From Streptomyces sp. CB02414 (GTDB lineage: Bacteria > Actinomycetota > Actinomycetes > Streptomycetales > Streptomycetaceae), in assembly GCF_001905385.1 (NCBI RefSeq), contig NZ_LIPF01000001.1, positions 920,765 to 984,764 on the forward strand: a DNA stretch of 64,000 nt. Direction: 5' to 3'. The position numbers were made by a program, and so were the translations under genes. Of the stretch, positions 50,817 through 58,789 are shown piece after piece; position 1 is the first letter of the stretch; each line of letters begins with the position of its first letter. Under the pieces are notes generated by a model. The model was not told where the DNA came from, did no database searches, and saw only the letters and a list, made by a program, of their open reading frames with translations.

Positions 50817-50861
50817 GGGCCGCCGCGCCACCCCGGAAAAGACGGGATGGCGCGGCGGCCC
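50817..50861 (-). terminator. Strong terminator, 14-bp stem
   Basis: GGGCCGCCGCGCCA 50817-50830 pairs perfectly with TGGCGCGGCGGCCC 50848-50861, loop of 17 nt with its own CCC/GGG pairing. Read on the minus strand it follows the secreted-protein gene ending at 50877 and is succeeded by CTTTCCCC. Confidence 0.9.
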
Positions 50862-50876
50862 GGAACGCCGAGGGCG

Positions 50877-51638
50877 TCAGGAGGGGTTCGCCGGCAGCGG
50901 GGCGGCCGGGGCGGCGGCCTCCGGAGCGACAGCCTCCGGAGCGGCCGGCAGCGCGGGCAGTCCGGCCAGGTCCGCGGCGGGCAGCCCACTGCCCACCAGC
51001 GTGGCGGCGACGGCGTTGACGACGCCGGTCACCACGTCCTTGACGGCCGGGCTCACCTGTTCGGCGGTGCCGGAGGTGCTGGCCTTGATCAGGGCGTCGA
51101 TCTGCTTCTGCAGTTCGGCGTAGGCGGAGGCGGTCAGGTCGGCCGCCGCCGCGGTCTCGTCGCTGTCCTGCGCCACGACGGGCGCCGGCAGCGTGACCGG
51201 GGTCTCGGCCTCCGGGGCGGTCACGACCGGCGGCTGGGCCGGGGTGCTCGTACCGGGGGTGGTGGTGCCGGGCGTCGTCGTGCCCGGCGTGGTCGTCGCC
51301 GTGTCGTCGGCGTCCGCGTCGGCCGCCTCGGCCTTGGCGAGGGCGTCCTTGACGGCGGCGGAGAGCTGGTCCGCGTCGGTGGCGGCGAGCTTGCCGGCGT
51401 CGGCCTTGAGTACGGCGTTGAGCAGGTCGGTCACCGGCGTCAGCACGCCGCCCAGGCCGGCCAGGCTGCCGACCTGGTTCTGCAGTTCGGCGGCGTCGGG
51501 CAGGGGTGCGTGGGACGCCGCGTGGGTGCGTTCCCGGACCGATTCGCCATCGGCCGCCATCACCGCCGGTCCGGAGAGACCGATCAGGAGGCCGGCGGTG
51601 AGGGCGGTGGTGGCGATTCGCCGTGCGGGCAGACGCAT
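50877..51638 (-). CDS. Secreted protein with Thr/Pro repeat linker
   Basis: A 253-residue secreted protein. Signal peptide from ATG 51638 (MRLPARRIATTALTAGLLIG) ending near VMAADG. A helical domain follows (LQNQVGSLAGLGGVLTPVTD), then a tandem TTTPG linker (ATTTPGTTTPGTTTPGTSTP, residues about 116-135), and a second helical domain with LQKQIDALIKASTSGTAEQV. The linker is the kind often glycosylated in secreted actinobacterial proteins. Function unknown; it sits between the other small secreted protein and chpF and ends in a very strong terminator. Confidence 0.8.
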   Translation of the reverse strand: MRLPARRIATTALTAGLLIGLSGPAVMAADGESVRERTHAASHAPLPDAAELQNQVGSLAGLGGVLTPVTDLLNAVLKADAGKLAATDADQLSAAVKDALAKAEAADADADDTATTTPGTTTPGTTTPGTSTPAQPPVVTAPEAETPVTLPAPVVAQDSDETAAAADLTASAYAELQKQIDALIKASTSGTAEQVSPAVKDVVTGVVNAVAATLVGSGLPAADLAGLPALPAAPEAVAPEAAAPAAPLPANPS

Positions 51639-51848
51639 GAGGGGTTCCTTTCGGTGGTGCGTCGGATCTTGTGCCCACCGTGGGAGCGCCCGTGTCGCTC
51701 TGCAACCGAGCCGTGACCGTACGTCCGCATCCGCCTTTCCCCGCGTCGGCGTCCTGCCTGGTGGGGCGGCGTGTCAAGGTCCGCCCGCCGTGTCGGCGTA
51801 CACACCCCCCATTCGGGGCAGCACACCGCCGTCCGTGCGGCAACGCGA

Positions 51849-51892
51849 ACCGGCCGCCCGCTCGCGGAGGAACCGCGGTACGGACGGCCGGT
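51849..51892 (-). terminator. Terminator after chpF
   Basis: On the minus strand ACCGGCCG and CGGCCGGT (51885-51892 and 51849-51856) pair around an inner CGCGG/CCGCG stem. It begins 20 bp after the chpF stop. Confidence 0.65.
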
Positions 51893-51912
51893 GCAGGGGT
51901 TCGAGCCGAGGG

Positions 51913-52152
51913 TCAGTCGTTCTCGCACTCGTTGCCGAACGCCGGGTTCAGCAGGCCGATGATGTCGACCGTGTTGCCGCAGACGTTGACCGGGATGTGG
52001 ACCGGGACCTGCACGACGTTGCCCGACAGGACGCCCGGGGAGTGAGCGGCGGCGGCCTGCGCGCCGGCGTCGGCAGCGGCGACACCGGCGGTGCCCGCCA
52101 CCGCGGCGGCGGCGACGGAGGTCAGGGCCAGGCCCTTCGCGATACGCGACAT
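51913..52152 (-). CDS. chpF: Short chaplin ChpF
   Basis: A 79-residue secreted chaplin, the compact form. Signal MSRIAKGLALTSVAAAAVAG, cleavage near AAADAGA, then the chaplin domain HSPGVLSGNVVQVPVHIPVN and CGNTVDIIGLLNPAFGNEC, ending in END with no extension. Chaplins assemble into amyloid fibrils on aerial hyphae. The start at 52152 has AGGAG 6 bases upstream. Promoter is BldN-like on the minus strand. Divergent from the exopolysaccharide operon. Confidence 0.95.
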   Translation of the reverse strand: MSRIAKGLALTSVAAAAVAGTAGVAAADAGAQAAAAHSPGVLSGNVVQVPVHIPVNVCGNTVDIIGLLNPAFGNECEND

Positions 52153-52207
52153 GGAGAAGTGCTCCTTGGGGTTGACACAAACATCCGGGCGGGTGCCCGG
52201 CGCAGTG

Positions 52208-52235
52208 TCAACGCGTGGCACACGCGTGAGTTGTG
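52208..52235 (-). promoter_or_regulatory. Candidate BldN-type promoter of chpF
   Basis: On the minus strand CACAAC (52235-52230), 16-nt spacer, CGTTGA (52213-52208). The -10 and the 16-nt spacing match known BldN promoters exactly; the -35 matches 4 of 6 bases of CGTAAC. Confidence 0.65.
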
Positions 52236-52298
52236 CCGCCGAAAGGGTGATCTCGCGGAAAGTGACGTTCACGATTCCAACACACTTACCCGGTTTCA

Positions 52299-52312
52299 CC
52301 GTATTAGTACGG
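52299..52312. promoter_or_regulatory. Dyad CCGTA-TTAG-TACGG ahead of the EPS operon
   Basis: A 14-bp sequence of two 5-bp inverted arms around TTAG, in an AT-richer patch between chpF and the first glycosyltransferase gene, 8 bp before a TAGAGT -10-like hexamer. Possible operator of the exopolysaccharide operon; no regulator gene is adjacent. Confidence 0.4.
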
Positions 52313-52480
52313 ATAGCGGCTAGAGTCCCACACCATCCGACGCATCCCTGGTGCACCCCTGCGGGGCATCGACCGAGGGCACTCTCCGAGAGCTCCGGAC
52401 GTGGCGGTGACCAGCCGGTTTTCTGCGGTGAGGCGCGTTTCCGCCCGTCCCGAGCATGTTCCGTGAGCGAGGAAACGCGT

Positions 52481-53755
52481 ATGCACCTGCCACCGACCGA
52501 CTCCCGGTCACGGGTTCTGCACGTCACCCAGCCGGTGGACGGCGGGGTCGCCCGAGTCGTGGCCGACCTGACACGGGCTCAGCTCGCCGCGGGACTCCAC
52601 GTCACGGTCGCCTGTCCGGACGGGGGCTCTCTCGCCGCCGGGCTCCGTTCGCTGGGCGCCGACGTGCGGCGCTGGCCGGCGACGCGGTCGCCGGGCCCGG
52701 CCCTGCCGGCGGAGGTACGGCGGCTCGCCCGCGTGATCGGGAACGTGCGGCCCGACCTGGTGCACGCGCACAGCGCGAAGGCCGGCCTCGCGGTGCGGCT
52801 CGCCGTACGGGGGCGGGTGCCGACGGTGTTCCAGCCGCACGCCTGGTCGTTCGAGGCGGTCGGCGGGGCCGCCGCGGCGCTCGCGCTCGGCTGGGAACGG
52901 TGGGGGGCGCGCTGGGCGACGCGCACGGTGTGCGTGAGCGAGGCGGAGCGGTCGCGCGGGGCGCGGGCCGGGATTCGCGGGCGGTGGGCGGTGATCCCGA
53001 ACGGCGTCGACCCCGGCCGTTTCGGCGCCGTCCCCGCGCGGGAGGTGGACGCCGTCCGGCTGCGGTGCGGCGCCGGCCCGGACGCCCCGCTGGTGGTGTG
53101 CGTGGGCCGCCTGTGCCGGCAGAAGGGGCAGGACGTCCTCCTGGCCGCCTGGGAGTCGGTGCTCGCGCGGGTGCCGGGGGCCAGGCTGGTACTGGTCGGT
53201 GACGGCCCGGACCGCACCCGTCTCGCGGCACGCGCCTCGGCGTACGCATTCGGTGTCGCGGCAGTCCCCGGTGGCGGGGCACGGCCGGGTGAACCTGCCC
53301 CCGCCCCGGTGCTGTTCGCGGGTGCCGTCGCCGACGTCGCCCCCTGGTACCGGGCCGCCGACCTGGTCGTCCTGCCGTCGCGCTGGGAGGGCATGGCGCT
53401 GGCCCCGCTGGAGGCGATGGCCTGCGGCCGGCCCGTGGTGACGACCGGCGTGGACGGGGCCCGCGAGGTGCTGCCGCCCGCGCTCGTCCCGCACTGCCTG
53501 GTGCCGCCCGGGGACGCGGTGGCGCTGGCCGACGCCGTGAGCGGGCTGCTGCTCGACGCGCCGCTGCGCACGTCGCTGGGCCTGCGGGGGCGTGCGCACG
53601 TCCGGTCCGCGCACGACGTACGGCACACCGCCGCCGCGGTCGCCGCGGTGTACGCCGGCCTCCTCGGCGGGGCGGGAGCGGCGCGCGCCCTCCCCCGGCC
53701 CGTGGGCCGACCGGTCGTCGCGTCCACCGAGTACAGGGAGTCCACGCACCCGTGA
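52481..53755 (+). CDS. GT4-family glycosyltransferase
   Basis: A 424-residue cytoplasmic glycosyltransferase, GT-B fold. N-terminal domain starts RVLHVTQPVDGGVARVVADL and contains DLVHAHSAKAGLAVRLAVRG; the C-terminal nucleotide-sugar domain has the GT4 segment VCVGRLCRQKGQDVLLAAWE and the EX7E-type motif WEGMALAPLEAMACGRPVVT. It adds a sugar to the lipid-linked repeat unit of the exopolysaccharide. First gene of the operon, ATG 52481 with GAGGAAA site. Its stop overlaps the sugar-transferase start (GTGA). Confidence 0.9.
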   Translation: MHLPPTDSRSRVLHVTQPVDGGVARVVADLTRAQLAAGLHVTVACPDGGSLAAGLRSLGADVRRWPATRSPGPALPAEVRRLARVIGNVRPDLVHAHSAKAGLAVRLAVRGRVPTVFQPHAWSFEAVGGAAAALALGWERWGARWATRTVCVSEAERSRGARAGIRGRWAVIPNGVDPGRFGAVPAREVDAVRLRCGAGPDAPLVVCVGRLCRQKGQDVLLAAWESVLARVPGARLVLVGDGPDRTRLAARASAYAFGVAAVPGGGARPGEPAPAPVLFAGAVADVAPWYRAADLVVLPSRWEGMALAPLEAMACGRPVVTTGVDGAREVLPPALVPHCLVPPGDAVALADAVSGLLLDAPLRTSLGLRGRAHVRSAHDVRHTAAAVAAVYAGLLGGAGAARALPRPVGRPVVASTEYRESTHP

Positions 53756-55200
53756 CCGCGGAAAGCACCGTCCCCACCCCCGCCGGCCAGCCGCGCGACC
53801 TCGGCGCCTCCCCCGTCTCGGTACTGCCGCCGCGCACCGGCGCCGCGGGCTTCCGGCTCCCCGCCGGGCGTCCCGCCCCGCGGCCGGTCTCCCCGCTTCC
53901 GCTGATCGTCGCGGACGGCACGGCGGCGCTGCCCGGTTCGCTGGTCCTCACCGGCGCCCCGCACCAGCCGTTGCTCGTGGCCCTGCTGGTCGCCGCCTCG
54001 CTGCTGCTGCGCCCGCGCCCCACCGCCCGGCGGCTGCCGGGCGCGCTGGACGACCTGCCCTCGTTGTGCGGCCGTGTCGCGGTGCTCTGGCTGTCGCTCG
54101 GGGCGCTCGTCGCGGCGTACGCCCCACCGCACGCCCTGTCCGCCCGCACCCTGCTCCTCGGCTTCCTCCTGCACGCGGCGACGGGCTGTGCGGGCCGGGG
54201 CGTCGTGCACCGGCGGCGCCGTACCGCGCTGCGGGCCCGCCCACGTACCGCCCTCGTCGTCGGCCCCGTCGCGACCGCGCAGCGCGTGGCCTCGGCCGTG
54301 CTGCGCGAGCCGCGCTGCGGGGTGCGCCCGGTCGGGCTCGTGGCCGACGAGCCCGACGGCACCCCCGGCGGCCTGCCCGTGCTGACCACGGGCGAGGAGG
54401 TGTGGCGGGCGGTCGTGCAGAACGGCGTACGGGACGTACTGGCCGTGCACCCGTCCGTGCGCGGCCGTCAGGGCGCGCTGCTGCGGGCGCTGGCCGAGTC
54501 GGGCTGCGTGGTGTGGGAGGTCGAGGCGGACGCCCCGTCCCGCGCCGACGCCCCCTCGTCCGCGGGCCGGGACCGGCTCGCCGGATTCGCCTGCCGGCGC
54601 CTGGAGCCGGACGTCCGGCGGCCGGGCGGCGCCGGCAAGCGGATGCTGGACGTGACGGTGTCCGGGGCGCTGTTGCTGCTGCTGAGCCCGCTGCTGCTGG
54701 CCTGCGCGGCCGTGCTGAGGGTGGTCGGCGGGCCGGGCGTGGTGTTCCGGCAGGAGCGCGTCGGCAAGGACGGCGCGCCGTTCACGCTGCTGAAGTTCCG
54801 CACCCACCGCCCGGCCGACGCGCACGAGTCGGCGACGCGGTGGAGCGTGGCGGACGAGCGGCGGATGCCCTGGTTCTGCCGCTTCCTGCGCCGCACCTCG
54901 CTCGACGAACTGCTCCAGCTGTGGAACGTCTTCCGGGGCGACATGAGCCTGGTCGGACCGCGCCCCGAACGCCCGTACTTCGTGGCGCGGTTCAGCCAGA
55001 CCTACCCGGGCTACGCCGCCCGGCACCGGGTCCGGGCCGGCATCACGGGGCTGGCCCAGGTCAACGGGCTGCGCGGCGACACCTCCATCGAGGACCGGGC
55101 CCGCTTCGACAACGCCTACATCGACGACTGGTCGCTGTGGCAGGACGTCTGCATCCTGCTGCGCACGGCCGTCGCGCTCGTGCGTCCGACGGGGAGCTGA
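53752..55200 (+). CDS. Polyprenyl-phosphate sugar-1-phosphate transferase (WcaJ/CpsE type)
   Basis: A 482-residue membrane enzyme that starts the repeat unit by moving a sugar-1-phosphate to undecaprenyl phosphate. Predicted N-terminal helices (about 55-85 and 100-135), a cytoplasmic Rossmann-like part (RTALVVGPVATAQRVASAVL) and a C-terminal bacterial sugar transferase domain: KRMLDVTVSGALLLLLSPLL, FRQERVGKDGAPFTLLKFRT, DELLQLWNVFRGDMSLVGPR and VRAGITGLAQVNG. This is the committed enzyme of the pathway. Coupled to the preceding gene. Confidence 0.93.
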   Translation: MTAESTVPTPAGQPRDLGASPVSVLPPRTGAAGFRLPAGRPAPRPVSPLPLIVADGTAALPGSLVLTGAPHQPLLVALLVAASLLLRPRPTARRLPGALDDLPSLCGRVAVLWLSLGALVAAYAPPHALSARTLLLGFLLHAATGCAGRGVVHRRRRTALRARPRTALVVGPVATAQRVASAVLREPRCGVRPVGLVADEPDGTPGGLPVLTTGEEVWRAVVQNGVRDVLAVHPSVRGRQGALLRALAESGCVVWEVEADAPSRADAPSSAGRDRLAGFACRRLEPDVRRPGGAGKRMLDVTVSGALLLLLSPLLLACAAVLRVVGGPGVVFRQERVGKDGAPFTLLKFRTHRPADAHESATRWSVADERRMPWFCRFLRRTSLDELLQLWNVFRGDMSLVGPRPERPYFVARFSQTYPGYAARHRVRAGITGLAQVNGLRGDTSIEDRARFDNAYIDDWSLWQDVCILLRTAVALVRPTGS

Positions 55201-55205
55201 GCGAG

Positions 55206-56999
55206 GTGGCCCACGCCCTGCCCGCCCTGCCCCTGGCGTCCACGGCGCGCGTACGCCGGCGGCTGCCGCCCGTGCTGGCCGTGGTGGCGGTCGTCGTGCT
55301 GCTCGCCCTGCCGGTCGCGAGGGACGGCGCGGACGGCGCGCACCCGGCGGACGTGGTCTCGGGGCTGGCGGTGCTGTACTGCGCCGTCCGGCTGGTACGG
55401 GACCGGCGGCGCCCCCTGTCCGGCAGGGCGGCCGTGGTGCTGGGTCTGCCCGTGCTCGGTCTCGCCGTCGCCGCCGTGGGCGCGCTGTCACCGACGGCGG
55501 GACTCACCGGCCTCGGCCGCTACCTCCAGGTCTTCGTCCTCGTCCCCGCCGCCGTGCTGCTGCTGGTCCGCGACCGCGGTGACGTGCGGCTGCTCGCCTG
55601 GTCGATGGTGGGGCTGGCGGCGTGGCAGGGGGCGGTCGGCGTCCACCAGTACGTCACCGGGACCGGGGCCTCCTACCAGGGCGAGCAGGTCCGGGCCGTG
55701 GGCACCTTCGGGCCGCAGGACGTGATGGGCATGGCCACGGTGGTCTCCCTGGGCCTGGTCTGCGCGGTGGGGCTGGCGCTGGGCCGGACGCCGGCGCGGC
55801 AGCGGCTGCTCGCCGCGGGGTGCGCGCTCGCCCTGCTGCTGCCGCTGGCCCTGTCGTTCAGCCGCGGGGCGTGGATCGCGACGGCTCTGACGTGCGCGGC
55901 ACAGCTGCTGCTCGCGGGGGTGCGCCGGGCGCTGGCGGTGGGGGCGGCCGCGGTGGCGGCGGGCGTGGTGCTGGTGGGCGGGTTCGGGGTGGGCACGGCG
56001 ATGCTCCAGGAGCGGGTCGGCAGCATCACCCGGGTCGCCGACGCGCCCGACCAGTCGGTGACCGACCGGTACACCATGTGGGCGGCGGCCGTCGGCATGT
56101 GGCGCGAGCGGCCGCTGACGGGAGTTGGACTGAAGGGCTTCCCCGAGCACCGCGACGGGCACGCCTCGCTGGCGCTGTCCTCGGGCAGCGAGACCGACGG
56201 CGCCGGCGCGGGCTACCACAGGCAGCCGCTGCTGTCCCCGCACAACATGTACCTGCTGGTCCTGGCCGAGCAGGGGCTGACCGGGCTGCTCGCGCTCGCG
56301 GGGAGCTGGCTGGCGCTGCTCGTGCTCGGGCTGCGGAGGCTGCGTGCGGTGCGGCGTTCCGGGCGGGCGGGGCAGGACTGCGCGCTGGTCGCCTGCGGGT
56401 TGCTGGTCTGGCAGCTGACCGACTTCGCCTACGCCGACATCGGCGGGCCCTCGACCGTGCTGACGGCGGTGTGCTTCGGGGTGGCGGCGTGGTGGGCGCT
56501 GGGGGGCGGTGCGGGGGCCGCGGCCCGGGCGGGGACGCGGGCCGGCGCCGGGGACAGGGAGGGGGACGGGGAGGGGGACGGGGCAGGGAACTGGGCCAGA
56601 ACCGCCGCGGACCCCGGGCTCGCGACGGGGCCGCGGCAGGCCTGTACCGAACGCGGACCGAGTCGGGAACACGGCCCGGGTACGGAACACGACCCGGGCG
56701 AGGAACGCGGTCCGGGTACGGGACGCGGCCCGGGTACGGAACACGACCCGGCCGAGGAACACGACCCGAGTACGGGACGCGGCCCGAGTACGGGACGTGA
56801 CAGCCGCACACCGTCCACCCCGTGCACGGAGCCCGTGCCGCGCGTCGAAGCAGCGCCGTGCACCGGCCGCCGGCCCGGTGGGGAGCCCCGGTCGGGGCGG
56901 TGGCCCGGGGTGGGTGCGGCTCTCCGCACCGTGCTGGGACCGAGGGCCGGCGGGCGCCGCCGCCACCGCACCGGCCCCGGGGAGGCGACGACCCCGTGA
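55206..56999 (+). CDS. O-antigen ligase/polymerase-like membrane protein (Wzy)
   Basis: A 597-residue protein with about ten membrane helices in residues 15-435, of the O-antigen ligase/Wzy type. The family loop is visible as WAAAVGMWRERPLTGVGLKG followed by LLSPHNMYLLVLAEQGLTGL, with the conserved PHNxxL. It should polymerise the repeat units outside the membrane. The C-terminal 160 residues are low complexity, with seven hexapeptide repeats, and lie in the cytoplasm. GTG at 55206, 5 bases after the previous stop; its stop overlaps the flippase start. Confidence 0.85.
   Translation: MAHALPALPLASTARVRRRLPPVLAVVAVVVLLALPVARDGADGAHPADVVSGLAVLYCAVRLVRDRRRPLSGRAAVVLGLPVLGLAVAAVGALSPTAGLTGLGRYLQVFVLVPAAVLLLVRDRGDVRLLAWSMVGLAAWQGAVGVHQYVTGTGASYQGEQVRAVGTFGPQDVMGMATVVSLGLVCAVGLALGRTPARQRLLAAGCALALLLPLALSFSRGAWIATALTCAAQLLLAGVRRALAVGAAAVAAGVVLVGGFGVGTAMLQERVGSITRVADAPDQSVTDRYTMWAAAVGMWRERPLTGVGLKGFPEHRDGHASLALSSGSETDGAGAGYHRQPLLSPHNMYLLVLAEQGLTGLLALAGSWLALLVLGLRRLRAVRRSGRAGQDCALVACGLLVWQLTDFAYADIGGPSTVLTAVCFGVAAWWALGGGAGAAARAGTRAGAGDREGDGEGDGAGNWARTAADPGLATGPRQACTERGPSREHGPGTEHDPGEERGPGTGRGPGTEHDPAEEHDPSTGRGPSTGRDSRTPSTPCTEPVPRVEAAPCTGRRPGGEPRSGRWPGVGAALRTVLGPRAGGRRRHRTGPGEATTP
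56667..56792. repeat. Seven tandem 18-bp units in the Wzy-like gene
   Basis: Seven degenerate 18-bp units encode hexapeptides of the pattern [EG][HR][GD]P[GSA][TE] (EHGPGT, EHDPGE, ERGPGT, GRGPGT and so on) in the C-terminal tail. Length-variable candidates between strains. Confidence 0.8.
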
Positions 57000-58789
57000 G
57001 GACTCCCGCGGTACACGCCCCGGACGAGGCGGCGGTGCCCGCTGCCCGGACCGTCGACACTCAGGAGCAGGAGCCGGCAGCCGCCGCGCCCGCCGAGGGC
57101 CGGCCCTCCTCAGGCCTCCTCGCCCGTGCCGCGCTGCTCACGGCCGCGCTGTCGGTGGCCGGGTCGGTGCTCGGGCTGGTCCGGGACCAGGCGCTGGCCC
57201 GGCTGTTCGGGGCCGGTCGCGAGACGGACGCCTTCCTGGTGGCCTGGACGGTGCCGGAGTTCGCGGCGACGCTGCTCATCGAGGACGGGCTGGCCTTCGC
57301 GCTGGTGCCGATGTTCAGCCTCGCCCTGGCCCGCCGCGCACAGGGCACCGCCCCCGGCGACCCGGTCCGCGTCCTGGTCGCCTCCACCCTGCCCCGGCTG
57401 TCGCTGGCCTTCGCCGCGGCCGGAACGCTGGCCGTCGTCGCCGCGCCGGTGCTGGTGCGGGCCCTGGCTCCCGGGCTGCCCGACCACGCCCTGGCCGTCG
57501 ACTGCACCCGCCTGACCGCCACCTGCGTCGTGAGCTTCGGGCTGGCCGGGTACTGCAGCGCCGCTCTGCGCGCGCACCGCCGGTTCCTGGCACCGGCGGC
57601 GATCTACGTCGCCTACAACACCGGCATCATCACCGCGATGTTCGTGCTCGGCGGACGCTGGGGGGTGCGTTCGGCGGCCGTCGGGGTCGCGGTCGGCGGC
57701 GTGCTGATGGTGGCGGCGCAACTGCCGTCGCTGCTCGGGCAGCTGCGCCACCGGCAGGACGGCGACAGCACGGCCCGGACCACGAGCACCGAAAGGGACG
57801 ACGACCCGGCACGCCCCCTCGCGCTCGCCCTGTTCGGCACCGTCCTGCTCTTCGCCCTGTGCCGGCAGTCCCAGGTCGTCATCGAGCGTTTCCTCGCCTC
57901 CGGGCTCCCCTCCGGCGCCATCTCGCACCTGAACTACGCGCAGAAGGTGGCCCAGATCCCGATGACGCTGTCGCTGATGCTGTGCACGGTCACCTTCCCG
58001 GTGGTGGCGCGGGCGGTGGCCGACGGCGACACCGAGCGGGCCCGCGACCGGGTGGAGCGGGACGTGGCGCTGGCCGCCGGTGTGGTGCTGCTGGGCACGG
58101 CCACGGTCGTGGCCTGCGCACCGCAGATGATCCAGCTGCTCTTCCAGCGCGGCGCGTTCACGGCCGCCGACACGACGGCGACGGCGGGCGTGATGCGCGT
58201 GTACGCCCTCGGGCTGCTCGGCCAGACGGTGGTGGGCGCGCTGGCCCGCTCGTACTTCTCGGCGGGCCGCGCCAGCTGGTACCCGCTCGGCGCGATGGCC
58301 GCCGGCATCTCCGCCACCGCCGTGATCGGCGCCCTCACCGTCGGCCCGTGGGGCGTGTCCGGGATCGCCGCCGCCAACGCCGCCGGCATCACCGTCACCG
58401 CCGCCCTGCTGCTCGCCGGGATGGGCCCGCGCAGCGTCCCCGTGCGCGTGCCACGCGTCCTCGGCGACCTGGGCCGGCCGGTGCCGGCGGCGGTCGGGGC
58501 GACGGTCGTGGGCGCGCTGGTCGCGGACCGGTTCACCGGTCCCGGCGGCTCCCCCGCCGTCTCCCTCGCCGCCGGTGCCACGACCGTCGTCGGCGTCTTC
58601 GCCGTCCTCGGCCTGGCCCTGGGCGTCCAGGGCGTCGCTCCCGCCCTGGAGTCCGTCCGCCGTTCCCTCCGCCCCGTCACACGAAGGCTCCCGCATGGCC
58701 GCATCAGCTTCCGCTTCCGCATCCGCCTCCGTCCCGGCTTCCGCCTCCGTCCCGGCTCACGCCTCCGCCGTCTCCGCCGGCCCCGCTGA
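56996..58789 (+). CDS. MVIN/MurJ-family lipid-linked oligosaccharide flippase
   Basis: A 597-residue membrane protein of the MVIN family in the MOP exporter superfamily, with about 14 helices from residue 40. Marks: GSVLGLVRDQALARLFGAGR with the DAFLVAWTVPEF after it, FGLAGYCSAALRAHRRFLAP and ARSYFSAGRASWYPLG. MurJ flips lipid II; here, inside an exopolysaccharide operon that lacks a Wzx, it more likely flips the polymer repeat unit. GTG at 56996 inside GTGA overlap. Its last 31 codons overlap the deacetylase gene and encode an Arg-rich tail. Confidence 0.88.
   Translation: MRTPAVHAPDEAAVPAARTVDTQEQEPAAAAPAEGRPSSGLLARAALLTAALSVAGSVLGLVRDQALARLFGAGRETDAFLVAWTVPEFAATLLIEDGLAFALVPMFSLALARRAQGTAPGDPVRVLVASTLPRLSLAFAAAGTLAVVAAPVLVRALAPGLPDHALAVDCTRLTATCVVSFGLAGYCSAALRAHRRFLAPAAIYVAYNTGIITAMFVLGGRWGVRSAAVGVAVGGVLMVAAQLPSLLGQLRHRQDGDSTARTTSTERDDDPARPLALALFGTVLLFALCRQSQVVIERFLASGLPSGAISHLNYAQKVAQIPMTLSLMLCTVTFPVVARAVADGDTERARDRVERDVALAAGVVLLGTATVVACAPQMIQLLFQRGAFTAADTTATAGVMRVYALGLLGQTVVGALARSYFSAGRASWYPLGAMAAGISATAVIGALTVGPWGVSGIAAANAAGITVTAALLLAGMGPRSVPVRVPRVLGDLGRPVPAAVGATVVGALVADRFTGPGGSPAVSLAAGATTVVGVFAVLGLALGVQGVAPALESVRRSLRPVTRRLPHGRISFRFRIRLRPGFRLRPGSRLRRLRRPR

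Larger units (their letters stand above)
52153..52480. other. Divergent promoter region chpF / exopolysaccharide operon
   Basis: A 328-bp region without a gene. It contains the chpF BldN-like promoter (52208-52235, minus), the AAAGGGTGATC element (52242-52252), the dyad CCGTA-TTAG-TACGG (52299-52312) close to a TAGAGT -10-like sequence (52321-52326, plus) and a long leader for the glycosyltransferase gene. Confidence 0.6.

Noticed and set aside
48171..51638. Secondary-metabolite cluster around the tyrosinase
   Set aside because: No synthase, halogenase or regulator typical of a biosynthetic cluster; the products are structural secreted proteins.
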